A stretch of DNA of 64,000 nucleotides from CAWEQO01 sp963811225 (lineage in GTDB: Bacteria > Chloroflexota > Anaerolineae > Anaerolineales > Anaerolineaceae). Each line of letters starts with the position of its first letter. Position 1 is the stretch's first letter. The DNA is taken from positions 62,001 through 126,000 of the forward strand of contig CAWEQO010000014.1 of assembly GCA_963811225.1 (NCBI GenBank). Direction: 5' to 3'. This document shows, in pieces, positions 1 through 9,403 of the stretch. Under the pieces are notes generated by a model that had not been told where the DNA came from, made no database searches, and saw nothing but the letters and a program-made list of their open reading frames with translations. Both the position numbers and the translations under genes were made by a program.

Positions 1-2815
1 TCTCCTTCATGATCTGCAGATAGAAAGACGTGCTCGACAGCATCTGGATCGGCCCATCGTGGAGGTCACGGGCGATCTTCAAGCGCTCCTGCTCGCGCTG
101 CCCCATCAAGCGGTGGTGCACTTCCCGGTCCATCTGGGCCTTGAGCTGCTCCGCTTCCAGCCGGCGCATCTCGGTGATATCCGTGAAGACTCCGACCGCC
201 CCGCGCGGCTCGCCAATTTCATCGAACAGCGGGTTGGCGTTCCCCAACACGTGGAATTTGCGCCCATCCTTGAAAACAATCTCCATGGCATGGTCGCGTA
301 CCGGCTTCCCGGTAGAGGCGGCCAACTGCAAGGGCATCTCTGACGCCGGCACCTTCTTTCCATTCAGCATGTACTGGTAGGTTCGGACAACATCCTCTTG
401 ATCCGGATTGTTGGGAGAAATGTTCACCCCCTGACGGATTCCCATAAACTGGTACGCATACCGATTCCCAGTGATCTCCCTGCATTCTGGATCGTTTGCA
501 ATCCAAATCATCGCCGGGGCTGCGTCCATTAAGGCTTCCATCTCGTTGACCCGCTGGCGCTCGCGGGCCTCACTCCGGCGCAGGCCTTTCTCGGCCCGTT
601 TGCTCATCAATGCCTGGATGATAGCCGGCGCCAGCCTCTCGAGCGTTTCGAGCGTCTCGGCATTGTAACCGCCCTCCCGGTTGATCAATCCAACCATGCC
701 GAACAGCTTTCCCCTCGAATACAGCGGAGCCCCCAGGAAAGCGGTCAACGGAGGGTGTCCCTCCGGCACGTCCGTCCGGTCGGGGTGGGTTCCTGGATCG
801 TTGGTGAAAAAGCCCTTCCCATCCAACAGCACCCGCTCAAAGATGCCTTGGATCTTTAAACCCTTCATATTACTGTTGGCAATGTTGTCTAAACGCCTAG
901 TCTCTGGGTTGATCTCGCCGATTAATCCGAACTCGCTTTGGGTGATCTCTTCGACTACCTCCAGGCACAGCATGCCCAGCTGCTCTTCACTCTTTTTAGA
1001 CATCGCCTGGTGGAAGATGCGGTTGATGCCCGCCAAAATGGCGTTCTGACGGCGGATCTCGGCTTCGCGCTGTTTACGCATAGTGATATCCCGCCAGGAA
1101 TTCAACGCAGCCGTAATATTGCCCTGCGCATCGCGAATCGGCGCAGCATTCACCAACACAGTGCGCTTCTCACCGTCTCCTGTGCGGATCACGAATTCTT
1201 CATCATGCACGTCCTCCCCGAAACGGCTGGCCCGGTACAGCGGCAGCTGGTCTCTGGATCGGGCGGGTTTCTCCATCCGGCAGGAACAAGTCCCAGGCGA
1301 TCTGGTGCCTGTCGGTCGCGATCCCAATCAAGCTCTCCGACTTTGGGTTTTTCGTCATCTCGATCCCATAGCCGCTCACTTTGATGATTGGGAAGTCTGG
1401 CGGGCCGCCGGTGATAATAATTCCCTCCGGGATGTTCGCCATCAGGCCTCCAGCAGCAGGCGCCCCTCCTCGGCTTGCGCCAGAGCTTGCCTCAATTTGT
1501 CCTCAGCCTGCTTGCTCGTGGTGATGTCGCGGACGGCGCCTGTACGGTAGAGCGGTTCCCCGTGGGCATCTTTCGTGATCTTGACATGGTCCCCAATCCA
1601 ACGCCAGCTGCCGTCCTTGCAGTGGAAGCGGTACTCCAGCTTAGCGCCGTCCATCTCCAAGGCCTCTGCCAGCCCGTCCCAAATCGCCTGACGGTCGTCT
1701 GGGAGGATGCGCTCCAGCACTTCGGATGTGCTCCACTGCATGATTTCACCGGCGCTGTAGCCGAAGATGTTTTCGATCACCGGGCTCATATAATCGTAGC
1801 GGTCGCGGCGCAGATCGCGGCGGTAAGAGGCGTCCATCGAATTTTCGAGCACCTCTTGAAAACGCCCGACAAGCTCGGCCAGCTCTTCCCGACTGCGGAT
1901 GATCTCCTCCTCAGCCCGCTTCTGATCGGTGACATCGTAGCCGATGACCTTGGCGCCTCGCGGCCGGCCCTGTTCATCCCGAGTAAAGGTGACGTAGAGC
2001 TGAGCACAGATCGTATGGCCGTCTTTGGCCCGGATCGTGTACTCGACGTTCTTCGGCGACTCCTCACCGGCCAGCCAGCGCTGCATGCGTTGTCCAAAGC
2101 GAGCCCGGCCCTCCGAGTCCATCAGGTCGAGCGGCTCCATCGTCAGCAGCTCTTCTCGACTGTAGCCCGACATCTCCAGCATGGCATCATTGACCGTGGT
2201 GAACCGGCGTTTGTGGAAATCGAGTTCATAGATTGCGGCCGGAGCATACTGCACCAGCTCACGATACTTGCGCTCCAATTCCGCCAGCGCCTGTTCGATG
2301 CGCTTGCGCCCTTGAATGTCGCAGAAATAGATCGTTAGACCTCCTTCCAGGGTGGGATAGACGTTGACCTGCAGCCAGGTTTGCAGCATCGGTGAAAAGG
2401 TTTCCATGTGCTCCGACTGGCGCGTCTGCATGACCCGCCGCATGGCTTGAAAGCCTTCGACATTCTGGTACTCTCCAAAGACATCCTGGAGCGCCATTCC
2501 AATCAGGCTGTCCCGCTTGCGCTGCCACCATTCCTCCGTGCGCCGGTTCACGTAGGTGATGCGCCAATCGGCATCCACAGCGTAAAAGGCATCGCCGATG
2601 CTCTCGAGGATATCGCCGGCCTGCCCGAGCATTCCGGCCTGCTTCCGGCGCTCCTCCAGGCAATCTTCCCTGCTCTGTAGATCGGTTTCGAGGCGCCGCA
2701 GCTCGGGCGCAAGCGACTCGCGGTATTCGGGCGGCAGCCCGGCGATTTTCTCAGCCAAAACATGGATATCGAGCTTGCCGTGATGAAGATCGGAGGAGGC
2801 ATACGGAGAAGCCAT
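1..2815 (-). CDS. Multi-PAS/GAF sensor histidine kinase, HisKA_3 type (partial, two frameshifts)
   Basis: The gene starts at the ATG ending at 2815, after an AAGGAG ribosome site, and runs off the left edge. The first 457 codons carry three PAS modules (about residues 60-170, 180-300, 310-445), the last two closing with the usual DxT linker. The frame then stops at TGA 1442-1444, but the next frame continues at once with a fourth PAS domain (ANIPEGIIITGG). One missing C in the GGCC run restores the reading. A second slip near 1262-1285 is needed to reach DQLPLYRASRFGE. After that come a GAF domain, a fifth PAS and the H-box ARDLHDGPIQ near 55-85, typical of NarL-partner kinases. The ATPase domain lies outside the window. 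No transmembrane segment is seen, so it is probably a cytoplasmic redox or ligand sensor. I infer one intact gene with sequence errors. Confidence 0.85.
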
Positions 2816-3017
2816 CTTTACTCCTTAAAGACAGATCCGATCATTCGGAGGGCGCACTGCAGCATCCACTTCGATTTCTCGGATGGTTCTGAATATCAAA
2901 CATTTGGAAAGGGGCTGATAACAGTAAGCAATTGTCCCCCTCGCGGCTTTACGAATTTATCCTGAATAAATGATTGACACGAGATATTCTAGCATAAAAT
3001 TGACGAATGGGCGTGCG

Positions 3018-4028
3018 TTACCGCTCCATGACCAGCACTGCCGCGCCCTCAAAAGCCCCCGCCCGCAGCTGGTCCAGCGCTTCGTTGGCCTGCTCGAGCG
3101 CGAAGGTGTGCACCTCGGTCTTCACCGGCTGCTCGGCGATCACCTTCATGAACTCGATCCCGTCCTCGCGCGTCAGGTTGGCTACCGAACGGATCAGCCG
3201 CTCCTCCCACAGCAGAGCATACGGGAACGAGGGGATGTCGCTCATGTAGATGCCGCCGCACACCACCCGCCCGCCGCGGTCGACCGCCTTGAGCGCCTGC
3301 GGCACCAGCGGGCCTACCGGCGCAAAGATGATGGCCGCATCCAGCGGCTCGGGCGGCAGCTCGTCCGAGCCGCCCGCCCAGACCGCGCCCAGGCTGCGGG
3401 CGAAGTCTTGGCCCTTCTCGTCGCCCGGTCGGGTGAAGGCATAAACCTGCTTGCCCTGCCCGGTTGCCACCTGCGCCAGGATGTGCGCCGCACCGCCAAA
3501 GCCGTACAGTCCCAACCGTTCCAGCGGCTCACCCGACAGACGGTACGAGCGGAAGCCGATCAGCCCGGCGCACAGCAGCGGGGCCGCTTCGGTGTCGTCG
3601 TAGCCCTGCGGGATGCGGAAGCAATAGCGCCGGTCGGCGACCGTGTAATCGGCGTAGCCGCCGTCGAGGGTGTAACCGGTGAACAGCGCATTCTCGCACA
3701 GGTTCTCTTGGCCGCGCTCACAGTAGCGGCAGGCGCCGTCGGTGTAGCCCAGCCAGGGGATGCCGACGCGCTCGCCCGGCACGAACTCGTTCACGTTCGC
3801 CCCGGTCGCCGCCACCGTGCCGACGATCTCGTGCCCGGGGATCAGCGGCAGCTTGGGATGCTTCAGCTCCCCATCCACGATGTGCAGGTCCGTGCGGCAC
3901 ACCCCGCAGGCATGCACCCGCACCAGCACCTGGTCTGGCGAGGGCAGCGGCGTCAGCGCCTCGCGCAGCTGCAGCGGCTCCCCCTGCTTTTCCAGCACCA
4001 TCGCTCGCATGGTCTTTGGAATCTCCAT
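3018..4028 (-). CDS. Zinc-dependent alcohol dehydrogenase family protein
   Basis: 336-residue medium-chain dehydrogenase. The start at 4028 is chosen over upstream codons because GGAGGTGG (4033-4040) sits at the right distance. The catalytic zinc region reads CGVCRTDLHIVDGEL followed by PGHEIVG. The structural zinc loop is DGACRYCERGQENLC, which has three cysteines and an Asp where the first Cys of the family normally stands. A GFGGAAH stretch marks the Rossmann nucleotide site. It resembles the zinc-binding alcohol dehydrogenase subfamily that oxidises simple alcohols with NAD(P). It is transcribed away from the ECF transporter operon and shares a 137-bp divergent promoter region with it. 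Substrate cannot be read from sequence. Confidence 0.9.
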   Translation of the reverse strand: MEIPKTMRAMVLEKQGEPLQLREALTPLPSPDQVLVRVHACGVCRTDLHIVDGELKHPKLPLIPGHEIVGTVAATGANVNEFVPGERVGIPWLGYTDGACRYCERGQENLCENALFTGYTLDGGYADYTVADRRYCFRIPQGYDDTEAAPLLCAGLIGFRSYRLSGEPLERLGLYGFGGAAHILAQVATGQGKQVYAFTRPGDEKGQDFARSLGAVWAGGSDELPPEPLDAAIIFAPVGPLVPQALKAVDRGGRVVCGGIYMSDIPSFPYALLWEERLIRSVANLTREDGIEFMKVIAEQPVKTEVHTFALEQANEALDQLRAGAFEGAAVLVMER

Positions 4029-4072
4029 CGGTCCACCTCCTATGCCTATTGTAATCAGAATTATGAGAGTAT

Positions 4073-4101
4073 TTGCAACATCCACCCGCATTTGTTAGAA
4101 T
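4073..4101 (+). promoter_or_regulatory. Sigma70-type promoter of the ECF transporter operon
   Basis: TTGCAA (4073-4078), 17-nt spacer, TAGAAT (4096-4101), with a TG one base upstream of the -10 (extended -10). It leaves a leader of about 60 nt before the first ATG, too short for a known vitamin riboswitch. Confidence 0.55.
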
Positions 4102-4165
4102 CAAGCCATCCAGGACCCACTCCCTGTTTGAATAATCAATGGAAAGATAAAAGGAGACATATCGT

Positions 4166-4787
4166 ATGGCGCAGAATTCTACTGTCCAAAAGGGGACTCC
4201 TGTCCTTCGCGAATTCTCGACCCTGGCCCTGGTGCTGATCCCGATCGGGATCGGCATCAATTATGTGGGCGCTACGCTCATCAAGCTGCTCCAACTGCCG
4301 TTCTACCTCGAACTCGATCGGCACGATCCTTACCGGCATCATCGCCGGCCCGTGGGTCGGCGCCGTCGTCGGGCTGATCCAGAACATCCTGTTCGGCCTG
4401 ACCGTCGACCCAATCTATCTGCCCTACGCCATCGTCAACGTCGCTTTTGGTATCGCGGCTGGCCTGATCGCGAGAGCGGGTTGGTTCGAGAAATGGTATA
4501 AAGTCATCTATGCCGGTCTGGTGATCATCGCCATCGGTGTGCTGCTCAGCGCACCCATCAACGTGTTCTTCTTCGGTGGTGTGCCCGAGCAAGCCGGCGC
4601 AGCCCTGGCCTGGGGTTACCTACGGGCCATCGGCGTGGGATTATGGCAGTCGGTCTTCGCCGTCTCGATCTTCCGTGAGCTGGGCGACAAGATGATCACC
4701 GTCTTCGTGGCCTTCTTCATCTACAAATCGCTGCCGCCGCGCTTCCTGATCAAGTTCCCAGGCTATTTCAAGAACGCCAAAGGATGA
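4166..4787 (+). CDS. ECF transporter S component (frameshifted)
   Basis: Substrate-binding membrane subunit of an energy-coupling-factor importer, about 206 residues if one base is removed. The start is supported by AAAGGAGA upstream. The first frame gives the cytoplasmic N-terminus and the first membrane segment up to LLQLPFYL; the second frame resumes with NSIGTILTGIIAGPWVGAVV, so the slip lies near 4300-4312 (one extra base). About five to six hydrophobic helices follow, with the Gly-rich loop common in S components. It precedes T and two A subunits with overlapping stops and starts, forming a group-I ECF operon. The vitamin or metal carried is not evident; no riboswitch or biosynthetic gene next door gives a clue. 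Confidence 0.8.
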
Positions 4788-5549
4788 CCCAGATCGGGAT
4801 GTACTACCCAGGGGCGACGCTGTTCCACCGCCTCAATCCCCTGACGAAACTCGTGCTGGCTGCCTCGCTTTCGCTGGCTGTGTTCCTCAACCCGCATCTG
4901 TCCGTCACGCTGCCGCTGCTCGCGCTGAGCATCGCGCTGCTGTTCGTGGCCAACGCGTCCAAAGCGGTGCTGAAGTCGGTCTTCCGCTTCATCGCCTTCT
5001 TCCTGGTGGTGCTGTTTGTCGTCCAGTCGCTGTGGTGGCAGGGCGAGAGCGCCACCTGGCAGCTCGGCCCGCTGACCATCCGCCAGGCCGGTTTTTACTA
5101 TTCCCTGCTTATCGCCTCGCGCCTGCTGGTGGTGCTGTTAAGCTTCTATGTGCTGATGTATTCCACCCATCCCTCCGACCTGGTCCAAAGTCTCGAGCAG
5201 CGCGGGCTGTCGCCGCGCATCTCGTACGTGATCCTCGCCACCCTGCAAGCCGTGACCGAGATGCAGGAGCGTGCCGATCGTGATCATGGAGGTCCAGCAA
5301 AGCCGCGGGGTGGAGACCAAAGGCAGCCTGCTGGTGCGCGCCAAAGCTTACGTGCCGCTGGTGGGGCCGCTGATCGTCGGCTCGCTGCTGAATATCGAGA
5401 GCCGGGCCCTGGCCCTGGAGGTGCGCGGCTTCTCCTCCAGTCAGGTCAAGACGCAGATGAAAATTATCCCCGAGATGCCCTGGGAACGCTGGGCGCGCCG
5501 GCTGCTGATCCTGCTGCCGTTTGCCGTGCTGGCATGGAGGCTGCTGTGA
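4784..5549 (+). CDS. ecfT: ECF transporter transmembrane protein EcfT (frameshifted)
   Basis: Energy-coupling membrane subunit, about 254 residues after correcting one slip near 5270. It overlaps the S-component stop by 4 nt. The N-terminus GMYYPGATLFHRLNPLTKLV is characteristic of EcfT/CbiQ. After the slip the frame gives PIVIMEVQQSRGVETKG and EVRGFSSSQ, the two ARG-type coupling-helix motifs that dock on the ATPases. Several hydrophobic helices lie between. Because of the slip the upstream frame reads through into the ATPase gene, producing an artificial 539-codon open frame (4784-6403). One inserted base at the CAGGAGCGTG stretch is the simplest explanation. Confidence 0.85.
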
Positions 5550-6403
5550 GCCTGGCCGTCGAGATCCGCGATCTGCGCTACACCTATCCAGGAAGCGAGC
5601 AGCCTGCCCTGGCGGTGGAGCATCTGGCGGTGCGCCCCGGCGAGTTCGTCTGCCTGGTGGGCGCGAACGCCGCCGGGAAATCCACCCTGTGCCGCGCAGT
5701 CGCCGGGTTGATCCCGCACTTCTACAACGGTCAACTGGAAGGCAGTGTCCAGGTCTACGGCCAGGAGACCGCCGGCTCCACCATCTCCGATCTGGCCGGC
5801 CGGGTCGGCTATGTGATGGACGACCCCTTCGACCAGTTAACCCGCGCCACTTACACCGTCTACGCCGAGATCGCTTTCGGTTTGCAGAATATCGGCATGC
5901 CGGTCGACGAGATCCACCGCAGCGTCGCCCAGGTGTTAGAAGAGTTAGGCATTGCTGCGCTGGCGCAGCGAGTGCCGACGACCCTCTCCGGAGGCGAGCA
6001 GCAGCGCGTCGCCATCGCCTCGATCTTCGCCCGCCGCCCCGATATCCTGGTCATGGACGAGGCCACCAGCCAGCTCGACCCGCAGGGCACCGAGGCCATC
6101 TTCCAGCTGGTGCGCCACTTCCAGTCCCTCGGCAAGACCATCCTGATGGTCGAGCCAAAGCTCGATAAGATCCTCCAGCATGCCGACCGGCTGGTGTTCC
6201 TGCATGAAGGGCGCATTCTGGCTGACGGCCCGGTACGCGAAGTGCTGAACGCCGGGGTGTTCGAGCAGACCGGCCTGGGCCTGCCCAGCTACCCGGCTCT
6301 GGCCCGCGGCTTGCAGTCCGCCGGCCTGTACGCCGGCCCGCTGCCGGTGCATTTGGAAGAGGCCAAAGCCGTGGTTGTGGAGGCGCTGCATGACCGCGAT
6401 TGA
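5534..6403 (+). CDS. ecfA1: ECF transporter ATP-binding protein A (EcfA1-like)
   Basis: 289-residue ABC ATPase. Two starts are possible: ATG 5534, or GTG 5546, which overlaps the EcfT stop; the first is given. Motifs: Walker A GANAAGKST, a Q-loop region containing MDDPFDQL, signature LSGGEQQRVAIAS, Walker B DILVMDEATSQLD and a switch region near MVEPK. The H-loop histidine of ordinary ABC proteins appears replaced by Glu in VEPKLDK. It pairs with the next ATPase to power the S/T membrane unit at the cytoplasmic face. Confidence 0.9.
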   Translation: MEAAVSLAVEIRDLRYTYPGSEQPALAVEHLAVRPGEFVCLVGANAAGKSTLCRAVAGLIPHFYNGQLEGSVQVYGQETAGSTISDLAGRVGYVMDDPFDQLTRATYTVYAEIAFGLQNIGMPVDEIHRSVAQVLEELGIAALAQRVPTTLSGGEQQRVAIASIFARRPDILVMDEATSQLDPQGTEAIFQLVRHFQSLGKTILMVEPKLDKILQHADRLVFLHEGRILADGPVREVLNAGVFEQTGLGLPSYPALARGLQSAGLYAGPLPVHLEEAKAVVVEALHDRD

Positions 6404-7196
6404 GTACACCCGCGTCCATTTTACCTACCCCAGCGGCACGCCCGCTCTGAACGGCGTCGACCTGACCATTCAAGCGGGCGAGGCCGCCGCGATCATCGGC
6501 CAGAACGGGGCCGGGAAGACCACCCTGGTCAAAATGGTCAACGGCTTGCTGCACCCCAGCGCCGGAACGGTGCGCTTGCTTGGTGAAGATATTTCCGGCA
6601 AGACCACCGCTGCGCTGGCTCGAACGGTTGGCTTTGTGTTCCAGAACCCGCGCACTCAGATCTTTCTCGGCTCGGTTGAAGCCGAGGTGGCCTTTGGTCC
6701 TAAAAACCTGGGCTTCCCAGCCGAGCGCGTGCAGCAGCAGGTCGAGGCGGCCCTCGAACAGGTTGGGCTGAGCGGCAAGCGCCAGACCCACCCCTACGAG
6801 CTGACTCCGGTCGAGCGCAAGCTGCTGACCATTGCCTCGATCGTCTCGATGGACCCGCAGGTGCTGATCCTCGACGAGCCGACCGGCGGTCTGGACTCGC
6901 CCTCCGTTAACCGGGTGGTCGCGGTGGTCGAGCGCTTGCGCGCTCTGGGCCGCACTGTACTGACCGTCACGCATGATATGGACTTCGTGGCCCGCTGCTT
7001 CGAGCGCGTGGTGGTGATGAGTCGCGGCGAGATCGTCGCCAGCGGCCCTACCCGCGAGGTCTTCAGCCAGCACGAGCGCCTGGCCGAAACCTACCTCGAA
7101 CCGACTGCCATCAGCGCCCTCGCCGCCGCCTCCGGCCTGCCGAAAACGTTAATCACCGTCCCTGAGATGGTTGAATATCTGAAAAATAGAGAGTAG
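6390..7196 (+). CDS. ecfA2: ECF transporter ATP-binding protein A' (EcfA2-like)
   Basis: 268-residue ABC ATPase whose ATG at 6390 overlaps the previous stop by 14 nt; a GGAGG lies just upstream. Walker A is GQNGAGKTT, Q-loop VFQNPRTQ, Walker B VLILDEPTGGLD, and the H-loop THDMDF is intact. The signature region reads YELTPVERKLLTIAS in place of LSGGQ, so the canonical Ser-Gly-Gly is absent. The partner keeps a normal signature, so the heterodimer would have one consensus and one degenerate nucleotide site. It is the last gene of the ECF operon; era follows after 91 bp. Confidence 0.9.
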   Translation: MTAIEYTRVHFTYPSGTPALNGVDLTIQAGEAAAIIGQNGAGKTTLVKMVNGLLHPSAGTVRLLGEDISGKTTAALARTVGFVFQNPRTQIFLGSVEAEVAFGPKNLGFPAERVQQQVEAALEQVGLSGKRQTHPYELTPVERKLLTIASIVSMDPQVLILDEPTGGLDSPSVNRVVAVVERLRALGRTVLTVTHDMDFVARCFERVVVMSRGEIVASGPTREVFSQHERLAETYLEPTAISALAAASGLPKTLITVPEMVEYLKNRE

Positions 7197-7287
7197 CCCG
7201 CGCTTGGAGGACTACTCTCCACTCTCTCGCCATGATAGAATGAAGCAGACGAATTTATTGGTTAATCCTGCGGGGAATGAAGGAACA

Positions 7288-8208
7288 ATGACTGAAGATA
7301 CAAATACTGAATTTAAATCCGGCTTTATCACCCTAATCGGGCGGCCCAACGTGGGCAAATCGACCTTGCTGAACGCGTTCATGCGCCAGAAGATCGCCGC
7401 GGTCTCGCCGCGACCGCAGACCACCCGCCAGCGCCAGCTTGGCATCCTCACCACCGACAACGCCCAGATGGTGTTCGTCGACACGCCCGGGATACACATC
7501 CCGCGCCACAAGCTGGGCGAATACATGAACGAGATCGCCGCGGCCACCCTGGAGGACGCGGACGTGATCGTCTGGCTGGTGGAGGGCAGCGCCATGCCCA
7601 CCGAGGAGGACGAGATCATCGCCGAGCGGCTCAAGGCGCTCAAGCGCCGCCCGCCGGTGCTGCTGGCGCTCAACAAGATCGAACAGACACCCATCGAGCA
7701 GATCAAGGAGTATGAGACTGCCTACGGCTCCCTGCTTCCGGACGCCGAGCTGTTCACCATCTCGGCCCGCAGCAGCCTGCACGTCGAGGATCTGCTCCAG
7801 CGCATGGTCGAGCTGCTGCCCGAGGGCCCGCCCTTCTACGATCCCGATCAGATCACGGATCTGTACGAGCGCGACATCGCCGCCGACCTGATCCGAGAGG
7901 CGGCCCTGGTGCACCTGCGTGACGAGGTCCCGCACGGCATCGCCGTGCGCATTGACGAGTTCACCGAGCGCAATGAAACCGGGGCTTACATCGTCGCCAC
8001 CCTGTTTGTGGAGCGTGAGTCACACAAGGGCATCGTCATCGGGCACGGCGGCGAGATGCTCAAAAAGATCGGCTCCGACGCTCGCAGAGCCATTGAAGTC
8101 ATGAGCGGGCGCAAAGTCTACCTGGAACTGCGTGTCAAAGTCAATAAGAACTGGCGGAATAGTCTAGACGCCCTGAGGCAATTCGGATACAGCAGCGATA
8201 AGGAGTAG
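7288..8208 (+). CDS. era: GTPase Era
   Basis: 306-residue 16S rRNA-binding GTPase for 30S ribosome assembly. The start at 7288 follows AAGGAA; upstream in-frame ATGs lack a ribosome site. G1 GRPNVGKST, G3 DTPG (VFVDTPGIH), G4 NKIE and G5 SARSS are present, then the C-terminal KH domain with GHGGEMLKKIG. Length and domain order match the family. It ends three bases before the YhhN-family gene, suggesting co-transcription. Confidence 0.95.
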   Translation: MTEDTNTEFKSGFITLIGRPNVGKSTLLNAFMRQKIAAVSPRPQTTRQRQLGILTTDNAQMVFVDTPGIHIPRHKLGEYMNEIAAATLEDADVIVWLVEGSAMPTEEDEIIAERLKALKRRPPVLLALNKIEQTPIEQIKEYETAYGSLLPDAELFTISARSSLHVEDLLQRMVELLPEGPPFYDPDQITDLYERDIAADLIREAALVHLRDEVPHGIAVRIDEFTERNETGAYIVATLFVERESHKGIVIGHGGEMLKKIGSDARRAIEVMSGRKVYLELRVKVNKNWRNSLDALRQFGYSSDKE

Positions 8209-8211
8209 CGT

Positions 8212-8883
8212 ATGCTCACGCCCCTGTTCTGGCTGGCGCTGGTGGTCGCGGTGGTCGATTGGATCGCGTCCTGGCAAAATTGGAAGCAAGTCCGTTACGT
8301 CAGCAAGCCGGGGGCCATGCTGCTTCTGATCGCCTGGTTTAGCCAGGTGGGCCACTGGCAGGGTCCGCTGATTTGGTTCGGGCTGGCGCTGGTGTTCTCG
8401 CTGGGCGGGGATGTATTCCTGATGCTGCCGGAACGCTTCTTCCTGTTCGGGTTGGTCTCGTTCCTGACCGCCCACATCTTCTACGTGGTCGGGCTCAACA
8501 TCTCGCCCGTGCCGGTGCGCTGGCAGAGCCTTTTGGTGCTGGTGGTGGTCGGGCTGATGGCGGCGCTGGTATTCGGCAATATCCGGCGCGGCTTGCTGCG
8601 CCAGGAAGGCGGTCGCGCCATGGTCGTGCCGGTGGCAATCTACAGCCTCGTCATCAGCCTGATGCTCATCTCGGCGCTGCTGAACTTCTGGCGGCCCAAC
8701 TGGCCCGTGCAAGCCGCAGCCTTCGCCGCCGGCGGCGCGGCCCTATTCTACATCTCCGACTCACTCCTGGCCACCAACCGCTTCGTCGCCCCGTTTCCCG
8801 CCGCCGACTTCTGGGTCATGCTCACCTACCACCTCGGCCAGTTCGGCCTGGCGATTGGGGCCTTGCTGGCATTTGCGCTGTAA
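8212..8883 (+). CDS. YhhN/TMEM86 family membrane protein
   Basis: 223 residues with about eight hydrophobic helices. The conserved YhhN block GLALVFSLGGDVFLMLP with following FLFGLVSFLTAHIFY is clear, and LFYISDSLLATNRF matches the second family block. Animal TMEM86 members hydrolyse lysoplasmalogen vinyl ethers; bacterial members are mostly uncharacterised, so lysoplasmalogenase activity is inference. It begins 3 nt after era. Confidence 0.85.
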   Translation: MLTPLFWLALVVAVVDWIASWQNWKQVRYVSKPGAMLLLIAWFSQVGHWQGPLIWFGLALVFSLGGDVFLMLPERFFLFGLVSFLTAHIFYVVGLNISPVPVRWQSLLVLVVVGLMAALVFGNIRRGLLRQEGGRAMVVPVAIYSLVISLMLISALLNFWRPNWPVQAAAFAAGGAALFYISDSLLATNRFVAPFPAADFWVMLTYHLGQFGLAIGALLAFAL

Positions 8884-8977
8884 GATCATACCGACTCACA
8901 GGCCTGGCCGGGCATTTACGCGGTCGAATCTGGCAGTTGGCCATCCTAATTGCCTGCTCCCTGATCGCCCTATATTC

Positions 8978-9403
8978 CTACTTCTTCTTGCTCTGAAGAT
9001 TCAGCGCAGCCGCTTCTCGAATGAGCTGCTTAAATCCTTCCTCGTCGATTCTGTCGCCTTCGTGAAGGTCAATCGCCCGCCTTACCTTCCCTTCCAGGCT
9101 GGAATTGAAAAGGCCGGAGGGATCCTGCAGGGACGCGCCTTTGAAGAACGTCAGCTTGACCGCGTTCTTGTAGGTCTCGCCCGTGCAGATGCCGCCGTTG
9201 TGGGACCAAACCGGCGTTCCCGGACTGGATGGCTTGGCCCACTTCCACTCCTCAACCGCTTCGGGGTCTGCTTGCAGGATGAGCTCACGCACCCGGGCCA
9301 GCGTTTCGCCGCGCCAGTCGCCGAGCTCATTGATTTTCCTGCTAATCTGCTCGGATGCCGGCTCGCTGCCGGTCTCCTGATCGTTGACTTGCTGTTCATT
9401 CAT
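8978..9403 (-). CDS. DUF1801 family protein
   Basis: 141-residue cytosolic protein. The core has the DUF1801 pattern EEWKWAKPSSPGTPVWSHNG, then an NAVKLTFFKGASL strand and a C-terminal IREAAALN helix. The family (YdhG-like fold) has no settled biochemical role. Its ATG overlaps the end of the cyclase gene by 8 nt, so the two are probably translated from one message. Confidence 0.8.
   Translation of the reverse strand: MNEQQVNDQETGSEPASEQISRKINELGDWRGETLARVRELILQADPEAVEEWKWAKPSSPGTPVWSHNGGICTGETYKNAVKLTFFKGASLQDPSGLFNSSLEGKVRRAIDLHEGDRIDEEGFKQLIREAAALNLQSKKK

Noticed and set aside
1203..1442. Programmed frameshift in the histidine kinase
   Set aside because: No slippery heptamer or stimulatory structure is evident, and many other genes in the contig show the same one-base slips.
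4102..4165. Riboswitch before the ECF operon
   Set aside because: The leader is only about 60 nt and shows none of the conserved cores of thiamine, cobalamin, FMN or preQ1 riboswitches.
2970..4238. Long + strand open frame opposite the alcohol dehydrogenase
   Set aside because: It mirrors the dehydrogenase in GC-rich sequence, has Arg/His/Gln-rich low-complexity content and no domain.
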